Source of the DNA: Bacteroidota bacterium
GTDB lineage: Bacteria; Bacteroidota; Bacteroidia; B-17B0; Aurantibacillaceae
Length of the DNA: 64,000 nt
Assembly (NCBI GenBank): GCA_018267655.1
Contig: JAFDYB010000042.1
Location: forward strand, 1 to 64,000
Direction: 5' to 3'
Each line of letters begins with the position of its first letter. The first letter of the stretch is position 1. The translations under genes were made by a program, and so were the position numbers. This document shows positions 8,182-17,590 of the stretch, in pieces. The notes beneath the pieces are model-generated. The model made no database searches. It was not told where the DNA came from and saw only the letters and a program-made list of their open reading frames with translations.

Positions 8182-9361
8182 AAAACTTAAAATAACTCAT
8201 TGCGTTGAAGCGTACTACCCTTCTGTTGGAGGAATGCAAGAGGTTGTTAAACAACTAAGTGAGCGGTTAGTAACCCTAGGACATGATGTTACGGTAATTA
8301 CTCGATTTAATCCTGAAAGAAATTTTACAGAGTTAAACGGTGTAAAAATTATTGCTTTCAATATTATTGGGAACCCTATTGTTCCAAAAAGTGAAGAGGA
8401 TCATAATTATGTAAATTTTTTACTTACTCTTAATACCGATATAATTACCTTTTTTGCAGCCCAACAATGGGCTACAAATTTAGCATTGCCAATTTTAAAA
8501 AAAATAAACGCTAAAAAGGTATCTGTTCCAACGGGGTATTCAGGATTATATTGGAATGAATTTAAAACCTATTATGAAGACATGAAAACATACATTCATG
8601 ATTACGACATGAATGTATATTTAAGCGATGATTACAGAGATATAAATTTTGCAAGGCAAAATGGAGTAAGCAAAACAATTTTAATACCTAACGGTGCCGC
8701 TGAAGATGAATTTTTAAAAAGTACTGAAATTGATATCCGAAAATCTTTAAATCTAAAAAAAGATACTTTTTTATTATTGCATGTTGGTAGTTTTTCTGGA
8801 TGGAAAGGACACGACGAATTGCTTGAGATGTATGCCAATTCTAAAATTAAAAACTCTGCGCTACTGATGATTGGGAACAATTATGAATATTTTTTTAAAA
8901 ATTTTAAACGTCACCGTAAGAGATTGTGGAATCTAATTAAAATAAAATTTTCGTTTGGAAAAAAAGTTGTGTTTAATTTTTTTCCAAGAGATTTTACGGT
9001 AGCGGCCTATAAACAATCAAATTTATTTGTTTTTCCTTCTAACATCGAATGTTCGCCCATTGTTTTATTTGAATGTGCTGCTGCAAAATTACCTTTTCTT
9101 TCTTCTGATTGCGGTAACTCTGTTGAAATAGCTGCATGGACACGAGGAGGAGAAATAATGCCAACCCAAATTGGCAGCGATGGTTTTTCTCATGTAGACA
9201 TAGCTAAAGGAATTATTTTAATGGAAGATATGTATCGTAATAAAGAAAAACGATTAAAAATGGGCGAAACAGCATTTGAAATATGGAAAAACAAGTACAG
9301 TTGGGAAGTAATAACACAAAACTACGAACAGGTGTATTATTCTTTAATAAATAAAACTTGA
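8174..9361 (+). CDS. Family 4 glycosyltransferase
   Basis: This 395-residue protein has the GT-B fold of family 4. The N-terminal acceptor domain begins KITHCVEAYYPSVGGMQEVVKQLSERL with the glycine-rich loop; the donor domain includes HVGSFSGWKGHDELL and the retaining-enzyme motif SNIECSPIVLFECAAAKLPFL (E-x7-E pattern). ATG at 8174 overlaps the previous gene by eight bases. The stop TGA at 9359-9361 shares bases with the TTG start of the next gene. The sugar donor is not predictable. Confidence 0.87.
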   Translation: MIKKLKITHCVEAYYPSVGGMQEVVKQLSERLVTLGHDVTVITRFNPERNFTELNGVKIIAFNIIGNPIVPKSEEDHNYVNFLLTLNTDIITFFAAQQWATNLALPILKKINAKKVSVPTGYSGLYWNEFKTYYEDMKTYIHDYDMNVYLSDDYRDINFARQNGVSKTILIPNGAAEDEFLKSTEIDIRKSLNLKKDTFLLLHVGSFSGWKGHDELLEMYANSKIKNSALLMIGNNYEYFFKNFKRHRKRLWNLIKIKFSFGKKVVFNFFPRDFTVAAYKQSNLFVFPSNIECSPIVLFECAAAKLPFLSSDCGNSVEIAAWTRGGEIMPTQIGSDGFSHVDIAKGIILMEDMYRNKEKRLKMGETAFEIWKNKYSWEVITQNYEQVYYSLINKT

Positions 9362-10230
9362 TCATCACAAAACTCATAGGCGGTTTAGGAAACCAAATGT
9401 TTCAGTATGCGGCAGGCAAATCGCTTGCCCAATGCCATAATACCGACTTGAAAATTGATCTTTCTTTTTTAAACACAAACCCTAACGGCGCTTATACTAA
9501 ACGTAATTTTGAACTCTCTGCTTTTAAGTTTGATACTGAGATTGCAAGCGAAAGTGAAATTCAAAAATTTAATGCTAAAAAAACTTTTTTTAAAAAACTA
9601 AGTCAACCTTTTTTTAAACAAACTAGCTATCATATTGCTAATGAAAAAAGTATGAATTTTGATTCTAATTTTTTTTCACTACCCAACAATACCTTACTCA
9701 ATGGCTTTTGGCAAAGTGAAAAATATTTTGAGAAAATAAAAACCACCATTCAAAACGATTTTCAAATAAAAAGCAATTTGCTTAGCGGAATTGAAAATTA
9801 TAAAACGCAAATAATTAATACAAACTCTTTATCGCTCCACGTTAGGCGAGGCGATTATGTTGCGCTCCAGAGTGCAAACGACTTCCATGGACTTTGTTCC
9901 GAAATGTATTACAACAACGCTGTTACCCTTATAAAAAACAAACACGCTATCAACACTATTTTTGTTTTTTCTGATGATATACAGTGGTGTACCAATAATT
10001 TAAAATTTGATACAACTACAATTTTTGTTGAAACCAACTCGCATTTTTGCGATTTGCATTTAATGTCCTTATGTAAGCACAATATTATTGCCAATAGCAG
10101 CTTTAGTTGGTGGGCAGCTTGGTTAAACAAAAACGAAGCTAAAACAGTTATTGCACCAAAACATTGGTTCCATAAAAATAAACCACAACCCATTAGTTTA
10201 ATTCCAAAAAATTGGCTTCAAATTGAATAA
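9358..10230 (+). CDS. Family 11 glycosyltransferase (alpha-1,2-fucosyltransferase-like)
   Basis: The 290-residue protein belongs to GT11, whose characterised members transfer L-fucose from GDP-fucose in alpha-1,2 linkage. Diagnostic segments are IITKLIGGLGNQMFQYAAGKSLA at the N terminus, HVRRGDY at about 161-167 (the GDP-binding arginine motif), HLMSLCKHNIIANSSFSWWAAWL and the C-terminal IAPKHWF. The conserved core starts at the second residue, so TTG at 9358 must be the start; it overlaps the preceding stop codon (TTGA). The presence of GT11 suggests fucose or a similar deoxysugar in the polysaccharide. No GDP-fucose synthesis genes are in the window. Confidence 0.9.
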   Translation: MIITKLIGGLGNQMFQYAAGKSLAQCHNTDLKIDLSFLNTNPNGAYTKRNFELSAFKFDTEIASESEIQKFNAKKTFFKKLSQPFFKQTSYHIANEKSMNFDSNFFSLPNNTLLNGFWQSEKYFEKIKTTIQNDFQIKSNLLSGIENYKTQIINTNSLSLHVRRGDYVALQSANDFHGLCSEMYYNNAVTLIKNKHAINTIFVFSDDIQWCTNNLKFDTTTIFVETNSHFCDLHLMSLCKHNIIANSSFSWWAAWLNKNEAKTVIAPKHWFHKNKPQPISLIPKNWLQIE

Positions 10231-12196
10231 CCAAAAACATAACCCGCTTATTTCGGTACTGATGCCTGCTTATAACTCTGAGTTGTATATTGCAGAAGCC
10301 ATTCAAAGTGTGCTAAATCAAACCTATGTAAATTTTGAGTTTATAATTATTAACGATGGTTCAACGGATAATACAGCTAACATTATCAAATCATTTAACG
10401 ATAGCCGAATTAAATACATTGAAAATGAAAAAAATTTAGGCCTAATAAAAACTTTAAATAAAGCAATTGATTTCTGCAAAGGAGAATACATTGCGCGTTT
10501 TGATGCCGATGACGTGTGTTTTTCTGAAAGGCTATTCATTCAATTAAATTACTTACTTGAAAATAAAAATTATACTCTGGTAGCAAGCCCTGTTGAAATT
10601 GTATTGTCAGATGGGAGTTCTCATGGCTATTGGAATTTAGATATTTTAATGAATACTCCTGCTAAAATAGCCAATACAATGCCTTACGAAAATTGTATAT
10701 CGCATCCAAGCATAATGATTAAAGCTGAGATTTTAAAAAAGTACAAATACAACTCGTCTCAAAAAGGCAGTGAAGATTGGGATTTATGGCTTCGGTTATT
10801 ACGCGATAAATTTATTATAGCAAAAACTCCACAGCAATTACTGAAGTATCGCATACATCAAAATTCAGTTACTATTGTGCATAATAAAAAGCAATCTCCC
10901 CAAATCAAATCTGCACTTGTAAAAATTAAATTTTTTATGCACTCTGTTTTAACTTTAAAAGTAAATGCACTTGTATTAAAATCATTGTATAGCATCGCAA
11001 TTGATCTTGGTTATTGGGCTAAGCTTAATTTAAAAAATAAATTTTTACCTAATCTTAAACGATTATTTACAATTAATTATTTCACTGCTGCAAAGCAATA
11101 TAAGGCATTATTTCAAGCGCTAAAGACTACCAATTTTGATTTAATATCTTTTTTTGCATGGTCAAAAATTGGTGGTGCTGAAAAAGTACATTCTCATATT
11201 TGCAATGTATTGCAAAATAAAAAGCAACTTGTTATTTTAACATCAATAAATTCTCAACAAAGTTTTAATAATTTTTTTAATCCAAACGTTAACGTAAATC
11301 ATTTTGCAGCGTGCTTGTATCACCCATTTTTTTCAATTAAATCGCACCGGCTGTTACTAAATTATATTACGGCCAATAAGCCTACTTTATTTGGCTCAAA
11401 TAGTCAATATTACTACTCTATTTTAAATAGTGTGCCACACAACATTAAGTGTGTTGATTTAACACATGATTTTATTGAATCAACTAAAAACAATACAAAT
11501 TTAAATGCGTATTTGCGTTTAAACGCCCGTGTTTTCATAAGTAATAAAGCATTAAATTCAACGACTGCATTTTATTTAAAAAACTACATTTCAAATAACT
11601 ATAATAATCGCTTAAAATTAATATATAATGCTATTTCACCTCAAACTATAAATACGAAACAATTTGATGGAATAATGCAAATTACTTTTGTTGGGCGCGA
11701 TTCTCCTGAAAAGCAAATCAATTTTCTTATAAAAATTGCAAATGAGTTAGCACATTTAAAATTGCCATTTGTATTTAATTTAGTTGGAGATATAAAAAAG
11801 CGAAGCGAAGGTAACTCAAACAATATTACGTATTATGGCGAAATTCGCAACAGTTTGCAATTAAATGATATTTACAATAAATCTCATTTTATAATTATTA
11901 CTTCAAATTCAGAAGGCTTTCCATTATCGTTAGCTGAGGGAATGAGCTTTGGTTGTATTCCTATTTCCACACCGGTTGGCGATATTCCTTTTCATATTCA
12001 AAACAAACAAAATGGTTATTTATGCACTAATTTTGATGAGCGTTGCATCAACGAAATAGTTTTAATTTTTACGGAAATTTATGAAAGTAATAAAAGCGAG
12101 CTGTCAAAAATTTCAAAAAATACACTTGAATACAGCAGGGTCAATTTTTCAGAAGAAAATTTTAAAAAAGCTTACAGCCAGCTATTGCAAATCTAA
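10223..12196 (+). CDS. Bifunctional GT2-GT4 glycosyltransferase fusion
   Basis: At 657 residues this is about twice the size of a single glycosyltransferase. Residues 1 to about 215 are a GT2 domain (LISVLMPAYNSELYIAEAIQS, IIINDGSTDNT, ARFDADD, SEDWDLWLRLL). After a linker near 220-300, residues from about 310 form a GT4 domain (FAWSKIGGAEKVHSHI, FVGRDSPEKQINFL, ITSNSEGFPLSLAEGMSFGCIPISTPVGD). The start is TTG at 10223, overlapping the GT11 stop by eight bases. The next in-frame Met is inside the GT2 core. It is the last gene of the operon. Inference: two consecutive sugar additions by one polypeptide. Confidence 0.87.
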   Translation: MNNQKHNPLISVLMPAYNSELYIAEAIQSVLNQTYVNFEFIIINDGSTDNTANIIKSFNDSRIKYIENEKNLGLIKTLNKAIDFCKGEYIARFDADDVCFSERLFIQLNYLLENKNYTLVASPVEIVLSDGSSHGYWNLDILMNTPAKIANTMPYENCISHPSIMIKAEILKKYKYNSSQKGSEDWDLWLRLLRDKFIIAKTPQQLLKYRIHQNSVTIVHNKKQSPQIKSALVKIKFFMHSVLTLKVNALVLKSLYSIAIDLGYWAKLNLKNKFLPNLKRLFTINYFTAAKQYKALFQALKTTNFDLISFFAWSKIGGAEKVHSHICNVLQNKKQLVILTSINSQQSFNNFFNPNVNVNHFAACLYHPFFSIKSHRLLLNYITANKPTLFGSNSQYYYSILNSVPHNIKCVDLTHDFIESTKNNTNLNAYLRLNARVFISNKALNSTTAFYLKNYISNNYNNRLKLIYNAISPQTINTKQFDGIMQITFVGRDSPEKQINFLIKIANELAHLKLPFVFNLVGDIKKRSEGNSNNITYYGEIRNSLQLNDIYNKSHFIIITSNSEGFPLSLAEGMSFGCIPISTPVGDIPFHIQNKQNGYLCTNFDERCINEIVLIFTEIYESNKSELSKISKNTLEYSRVNFSEENFKKAYSQLLQI

Positions 12197-12407
12197 GTAA
12201 AGGGTTAATTGTTTTGTAATTAAGATAAATTGCAGCCTTATGCCAAACACAGATATGCTTAGCTTGACATAATACTATTAGCAGATAAAAAATACACCTG
12301 AATTTTACGCGACAGATTTAATCAAAATTAACTCAAAGTTGAAATCGTTTTTTTGCGCCTTAATCAATTTAGCTACTAATAAAAATGTTAAATCTAAGTA
12401 TTTCTAT

Positions 12408-12415
12408 TATATTTG
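12408..12415 (+). promoter_or_regulatory. Candidate -7 element for the secreted PLD pair
   Basis: TATATTTG matches the TAnnTTTG consensus, 28 bases before the ATG at 12443. No convincing -33 TTG is seen at the right distance. The 246-base gap after the glycosyltransferase operon holds no other feature. Confidence 0.35.
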
Positions 12416-12442
12416 ACTAATTAGTTTTATTATTGTAATCCT

Positions 12443-13678
12443 ATGAAAAAATTTACTTTAATTTTATTATGTGCTATTAGCACACAGTTGTTTTCTCAAA
12501 AAAAAATATTATTTGATTGCCGCAAAGCAGAAACTGCAGGTAATGCCGATTGGGTAGTAGATGCTGATATTGATAATTTATTTTATAACACTTCCGGAGG
12601 TATAACTACCTCCGGTAATAAATCAAATGCTCAGCAAGTTCCAACTCCTGCACAGTCGGCCATTAATGCTTCTACTCCTGAAACGTATTGGACAGGAGGA
12701 CTTTCTGCATGGGGAGTTGATATGGCAAAACAAGGCTTTAGCATTGAAAGTATGCCCTATAACGCCTCAATAACTTACGGCGATTTAAGTAACCCACTTG
12801 ATTTATCAAACTATAAAGTATATATTGTAGATGAGCCTAATATAAAATACAACGATACCGAAAAGGCGGCAATAATTAATTTTGTAAAAAATGGTGGTGG
12901 TTTATTTATGATTTCTGATCATAATCTTTCTGACAGAAACAACGATGGTTGGGATTCACCGCACATTTGGAATGACTTAATGCAAACAAACACTGTTCAA
13001 ATAAATCCTTTTGGCATTACCTTCGATTATGTAAATATTTCACCGGTTTCAAACAATGTGGTTACAACACCCTCTGACAGTTTAACGCACGGACCTGGCG
13101 GAACTGTTGCTCAAGTCAAATGGAGTAACGGTACAACAATGACTTTAAATAATGCAAACAACTCAACCGTTGCAGGCGATGTGTATGTAAATGCTCCGGC
13201 TTCGGGCAGTTTAAATGCTTTGGTGGCACATGCTTATTATTTTAATGGCAGAGTTGCTGCTATGGGCGATAGCTCTCCGTCTGATGACGGTACAGGAAAT
13301 CCTTCGTGTACTTTGTACAATGGGTATTTTACAGATGCTGCCGGGAATCATCAAAAATTTTTTATTAATACTACCATTTGGCTTGCGGGCGGTAATGCTT
13401 TAGTTACAAGTATTGAAGAAAAAAATCCATTTAACTTACCGCAATTGAATGCCTATCCAAACCCCACAAAAGATATGCTTATAATTGGAAGTCAAAATAA
13501 CAACCAAGTTTACAGTATTGAACTAATTGATATTACCGGAAAACAATTAAATATTCAACCAGAAAAAGGACTAAACAATGAATATAAAATTAATTTAAGT
13601 AATTTTAATTCGGGTATTTATTATTGTAAAGTAAAATCAGAGTTTCAAACTCAAACGGTTAAAGTAATTAAACAGTGA
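12443..13678 (+). CDS. Secreted protein with T9SS sorting domain, unknown function
   Basis: The 411-residue product has a signal peptide (MKKFTLILLCAISTQLFSQ) and a type A T9SS C-terminal domain from about 335 (LNAYPNPTKDMLII ... NSGIYYCKVKSEFQTQTVKVIKQ). The middle part, about 20-320, contains YKVYIVDEPN and then FVKNGGGLFMISDHN, reminiscent of a glutamine-amidotransferase-like or DUF4350-like fold, then SDRNNDGWDSPHIWNDLM. I see no certain catalytic triad. Its stop TGA shares a base with the next gene's ATG (TGATG), so the two are translationally coupled and likely act together outside the cell or on its surface. Export and sorting are well supported; the activity is unknown. Confidence 0.8.
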   Translation: MKKFTLILLCAISTQLFSQKKILFDCRKAETAGNADWVVDADIDNLFYNTSGGITTSGNKSNAQQVPTPAQSAINASTPETYWTGGLSAWGVDMAKQGFSIESMPYNASITYGDLSNPLDLSNYKVYIVDEPNIKYNDTEKAAIINFVKNGGGLFMISDHNLSDRNNDGWDSPHIWNDLMQTNTVQINPFGITFDYVNISPVSNNVVTTPSDSLTHGPGGTVAQVKWSNGTTMTLNNANNSTVAGDVYVNAPASGSLNALVAHAYYFNGRVAAMGDSSPSDDGTGNPSCTLYNGYFTDAAGNHQKFFINTTIWLAGGNALVTSIEEKNPFNLPQLNAYPNPTKDMLIIGSQNNNQVYSIELIDITGKQLNIQPEKGLNNEYKINLSNFNSGIYYCKVKSEFQTQTVKVIKQ

Positions 13679-15072
13679 TGATTATTTTTTTTAAAAAGAA
13701 ATTGTATCTATCAATAATCACTGGATTATTTACAACCTTATTTTATAGTCAAAACTCTAAAATCACATGCTATTTTAATCACCCGGTAAACACAAGTTTA
13801 TCAACAGGTGTAAATGCAACCTATTTAAATGCAAGTATTTTAGATACCGCTGCCGCTTTTATTAATCGTGCACAAAATAGTATTGATTTTTGTATTTACG
13901 ATTTTTTATCTACCGGAACTGGTATTATTACTACTGCCATAAACAATGCGTATGCACGAGGCGTTAAAATTCGTTGGATTTACAATGGGTCATCTTCAAA
14001 CAGCGGCTTAAGCACGCTAAACACAGGAATTACTACATTAGGCAGCCCAACTACTTCTGCTTATGGTATTTGCCATAATAAATTTATGATAATTGATGCT
14101 GCATCAACCAACTCAAACAATGCTTTTGTTTGGACGGGTTCGTGCAATTTTACAGCACAACAAAATGCAAGTGATTACAATAACGTAATTATTTTTCAAA
14201 GTCAATCAATGGCGCAAGTTTACACCGGTGAGTTTAATAAAATGTGGGGTAGTACTACTACAACACCTAATTTATCAAGTTCTACATTTGGCCCATACAA
14301 AACACCCACGGCAGCAAACCAACACACATTTAATGTTGGAGGTAGTGTTGTTGATGTTTACTTTTCGCCAAAAGATGGGGCTGATGTGCAATTAAAAAAT
14401 GCAATTTCTACTGCAAACTCAGATTTGTTTTTTGGTATTTATACATTTACTGATAACTCCATTGCACTCGCAATTAGCACTGCAATTTCATCGGGAGTGT
14501 TAGCCAAAGGAATTGAAGACCAAAGCAGCAAAACCTATCAACCTTATGCCACCCTAACAAGTGTTATGAGTGCAAATAATTTTAGAATATACTCAGGCGG
14601 CTATTATTTATATCATAATAAAATAATGTTGATTGATGCAACAGCTCCAACGTCAGACCCTCTTGTGTGTACAGGTTCGTTCAATTGGACCAACTCTGCA
14701 GAAACTAAAAATGATGAAAATTTTGTAATAGTTCACGACGCATCTATTGCCAATCAATATTACCAATCGCTTTGTAATGATATAACAGTATTAGGTGGTT
14801 CTCCTTGTCCGCCTATTGCATCGGGTATAGTTGAAAATCAAAAAAACAGAGAGCTGCTAATATACCCAAACCCAACTAAAGATATAGTAAATATAAATTT
14901 AGCAGATATAAAAAGCGTAAAGCTATTCAATCAAACGGGCCAAGAATTTAAAATTGACTTTAACAGCGATTTAAAAATCATTGATTTAAAAAACATAACT
15001 AATGGCGTTTATTATCTTCAAATAAACTCTTCACAACAAACTATTAATAAAACAATAGTTGTTTTACATTAA
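13678..15072 (+). CDS. Secreted phospholipase D/nuclease-like protein with T9SS sorting domain
   Basis: The protein (464 residues from ATG at 13678; a GTG one codon earlier is the alternative) has a signal peptide ending near LFYSQ and two phospholipase D domains. Both HKD motifs are complete: HNKFMIID near 133 with the GSCNFT follow-up, and HNKIMLID near 313 with GSFNWT. Family members are Nuc-type endonucleases, phospholipases or transphosphatidylases. The C-terminal 75 residues (LLIYPNPTKDIVNINL ... GVYYLQINSSQQTINKTIVVLH) are a T9SS sorting domain, so it should be exported and surface-bound or released. It is coupled to the preceding gene by TGATG. Nuclease versus lipase cannot be decided here. 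Confidence 0.85.
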   Translation: MIIFFKKKLYLSIITGLFTTLFYSQNSKITCYFNHPVNTSLSTGVNATYLNASILDTAAAFINRAQNSIDFCIYDFLSTGTGIITTAINNAYARGVKIRWIYNGSSSNSGLSTLNTGITTLGSPTTSAYGICHNKFMIIDAASTNSNNAFVWTGSCNFTAQQNASDYNNVIIFQSQSMAQVYTGEFNKMWGSTTTTPNLSSSTFGPYKTPTAANQHTFNVGGSVVDVYFSPKDGADVQLKNAISTANSDLFFGIYTFTDNSIALAISTAISSGVLAKGIEDQSSKTYQPYATLTSVMSANNFRIYSGGYYLYHNKIMLIDATAPTSDPLVCTGSFNWTNSAETKNDENFVIVHDASIANQYYQSLCNDITVLGGSPCPPIASGIVENQKNRELLIYPNPTKDIVNINLADIKSVKLFNQTGQEFKIDFNSDLKIIDLKNITNGVYYLQINSSQQTINKTIVVLH

Positions 15073-15099
15073 ATAAATTTTTAACAACTACATTTGTGC

Positions 15100-15894
15100 A
15101 TGACATACTTTGAAGCACTTATTGTAGCCATAATAGAAGGCTTGACTGAATTTTTACCGGTATCATCAACGGGGCACATGATAATTACAACTGCACTGCT
15201 TGGCATAAAATCTACACCATTTGTTAAATTATTTACAGTAGCCATACAATTAGGCGCTATTTTAAGCGTAGTTGTTCTTTATTTTAAACATTTTTTTAAA
15301 AAGATTAATTTTTATATAAAATTAATTATTGCTTTTATTCCTGCCGCAGTTATTGGCGTGCTGTTTGGAGATATGATTGACAGGGCTTTAGAAAATCTGT
15401 TTGGCGTTGCAGTGGCATTATTTTTAGGTGGTATTGTTTTACTTGTTATTGATAATTTTTTTAAAAAACCTTTTATACATAATGAAGAAGAAATCAAAAA
15501 CATAACGGCATTAAAAATTGGAGTATTTCAGTGCTTAGCTTTATTTCCGGGAGTTAGCAGAAGCGCGAGTACTATCATCGGAGGAATGGCACAAAAACTT
15601 ACAAGAAAAGCTGCCGCAGAATTTTCCTTTTTTTTAGCTGTTCCAACCATGGCTGCAGCAACATTTAAAAAATGTTATGATTTTTATAAAGAAGGAATTT
15701 CAATTAACCAAAACGAAATAAAACTGCTATTATTTGGGAACTTAATCGCTTTTATAGTAGCCTTACTCGCTATTAAAACATTTATTGGAATACTAAACAA
15801 ATACGGCTTTAAATGGTTTGGAGTTTATAGGATAATTATAGGCGGCATTTTAATTGCACTCTATTTAATGAAAATTTCTATTGAAATAGTGTAG
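15100..15894 (+). CDS. uppP: Undecaprenyl-diphosphatase (bacitracin resistance family)
   Basis: UppP dephosphorylates undecaprenyl diphosphate to regenerate the lipid carrier for peptidoglycan and O-polysaccharide synthesis. The protein is a polytopic inner-membrane enzyme of about 264 residues. It carries the N-terminal [14 protein letters not shown] and the central [14 protein letters not shown], the two motifs that form the active site. I take ATG at 15100 as start because it gives the family N terminus [14 protein letters not shown]; a TTG two codons upstream is possible. It lies 27 bases after the PLD gene and may share its transcript. The link to the polysaccharide operon just upstream is functionally sensible. 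Confidence 0.95.
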   Translation: MTYFEALIVAIIEGLTEFLPVSSTGHMIITTALLGIKSTPFVKLFTVAIQLGAILSVVVLYFKHFFKKINFYIKLIIAFIPAAVIGVLFGDMIDRALENLFGVAVALFLGGIVLLVIDNFFKKPFIHNEEEIKNITALKIGVFQCLALFPGVSRSASTIIGGMAQKLTRKAAAEFSFFLAVPTMAAATFKKCYDFYKEGISINQNEIKLLLFGNLIAFIVALLAIKTFIGILNKYGFKWFGVYRIIIGGILIALYLMKISIEIV

Positions 15895-15960
15895 TGTTTA
15901 GCGTACATTTATTTTCTAATACCAATATGGATAAATGTTTTTTCAATCATCTTATCACAT

Positions 15961-16002
15961 CAAGCGAAGCAGTGCTGTATCAATCTCTCTCTCTTTCGCT
16001 TG
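15961..16002 (+). repeat. 8-bp inverted repeat between uppP and rlmD
   Basis: CAAGCGAA at 15961-15968 is perfectly complementary to TTCGCTTG at 15995-16002, with a 26-base pyrimidine-rich loop. It could be a weak terminator of uppP or a leader structure of rlmD. No T tract follows. Confidence 0.35.
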
Positions 16003-16074
16003 AACTAATGTGGAAATTAATTAATTTACATAGGTATAATTTATCAGCCTCATTCATAAATTTACAAACATATA

Positions 16075-17481
16075 ATGGAAAAAATTAAATACGGCGATAT
16101 TGTTTCGCCACTCGAAGTTATTGATATAAATAACGAAGGAAAAGCGGTTGCTAAACTTAATGGTTTAGTTTATTTTATTAATGGCGCTGTACCGGGTGAC
16201 ACAGTAAGTGTTAAAGTAATTAAAAAGAAAAAGAATTTTGTTGAAAGTACTTTAAATGAAATTATTTTACCATCGCCTAACCGAATTGAACCTGTTTGCA
16301 AACATTTTGGAACCTGCGGTGGTTGCAAATGGCAAAATATGAGCTATAAAACGCAACTCGAACTAAAACAAAAGTACGTTGAAGAGGCACTGCTTAGAAT
16401 TGGCAAGCTAGATGTTAAACAATTTTTACCAATAGCAGGCAATAGCTCTGAGTACTACTACCGCAATAAAATGGAGTTTGCTTTTTCAAATAAGCGCTGG
16501 CTAACCAAAGAAGAAATTAATACAAGTGTAGAAAATATTAATCGAAATGCATTAGGGTTTCATATTCCAGGCATGTTTGATAAGGTGCTTGATATAAATG
16601 AGTGTTTTTTACAAGAGTCGCCGTCAAACGAAATTAGAAATGCTATAAAAAGTTTTGCTATTGAAAATAATATTTCGTTTTTCGATATAAGAAATAAAAC
16701 AGGTACGTTGCGAAATTTAATGATACGCAGCACATCTAGCGGAGAAATAATGCTTTTGCTTCAAATTTTTGATATGAATACTGAACAGGTTACATCTTTA
16801 ACTAACTTTATAAAGCAAAAATTTCCGTTTGTTCATTCTATTCAAATTGCTCACAATACCAAAGGTAACGATACGCTGCAGGATGTAAATATTGAAACAG
16901 TTTTTGGTAACGACACTATTAGCGAATATATGAACGATTTAAAATTTAATATTAGCGCAAAATCTTTTTTTCAAACCAACTCAAAACAAGCATTAACACT
17001 TTATGAAATTGCCAAAAATTTTGCCGATTTAAAAGGAAGTGAGACTGTTTATGATTTATATACCGGTACCGGCACTATTGCTAATTTTGTGGCGAGGCAG
17101 TGCAAAAAAGTAGTAGGCATTGAATACGTTTCTGATGCGATAATTGATGCAAAAAAAAATGCAGTATTAAATAACATTAGCAACACATCTTTTTTTTCGG
17201 GCGACATGAAAAACATATTAACTGATGAATTTATTAATATTCATGGAAAGCCTGATGTTATTATAACCGACCCACCTAGAGCCGGTATGGCCGAAGAAGT
17301 AATAAAAGTAATTTTAAATGCCGCACCAAAAAAAATTGTGTATGTAAGTTGTAATCCATCTACGCAAGCGCGCGATTTAGCTTTACTAAAAGATAATTAC
17401 TCAATTGAAAAATCACAAGCGGTTGATATGTTCCCACAAACAGCTCATGTTGAAAATGTAGTGTTGCTTAAAATAAAATAG
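16075..17481 (+). CDS. rlmD: 23S rRNA (uracil-5-)-methyltransferase, RlmD/RumA family
   Basis: This 468-residue enzyme methylates a uridine of 23S rRNA at C5. It has an N-terminal TRAM RNA-binding domain (about 1-60), an iron-sulfur cluster motif with C75-x5-C81-x2-C84 (CKHFGTCGGCKW) and a later cysteine in INECFLQ, and a SAM-binding domain with DLYTGTGTIANF. The catalytic region shows TDPPRAGM and VYVSCNPSTQARD with the nucleophilic cysteine. Some members act on tRNA or on both RNAs, so the exact target base is not proven. Start ATG at 16075. An uncertain 64-residue frame upstream overlaps it and is not accepted. Confidence 0.9.
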   Translation: MEKIKYGDIVSPLEVIDINNEGKAVAKLNGLVYFINGAVPGDTVSVKVIKKKKNFVESTLNEIILPSPNRIEPVCKHFGTCGGCKWQNMSYKTQLELKQKYVEEALLRIGKLDVKQFLPIAGNSSEYYYRNKMEFAFSNKRWLTKEEINTSVENINRNALGFHIPGMFDKVLDINECFLQESPSNEIRNAIKSFAIENNISFFDIRNKTGTLRNLMIRSTSSGEIMLLLQIFDMNTEQVTSLTNFIKQKFPFVHSIQIAHNTKGNDTLQDVNIETVFGNDTISEYMNDLKFNISAKSFFQTNSKQALTLYEIAKNFADLKGSETVYDLYTGTGTIANFVARQCKKVVGIEYVSDAIIDAKKNAVLNNISNTSFFSGDMKNILTDEFINIHGKPDVIITDPPRAGMAEEVIKVILNAAPKKIVYVSCNPSTQARDLALLKDNYSIEKSQAVDMFPQTAHVENVVLLKIK

Positions 17482-17590
17482 TTGCAATTAAGTTTTTTTA
17501 ATTTAAATGCTTTTGATTTTAACTAGCCTGTTTAATATTATTGATTTTTGGCTAATAAAAATGGATAATATGCAAATGCACTTACAAGCT

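Noticed and set aside
15894-16088. 64-codon plus-strand frame between uppP and rlmD
   Set aside because: It overlaps the rlmD start and shares its first base with the uppP stop, has no protein-like composition, and spans the inverted repeat at 15961-16002.
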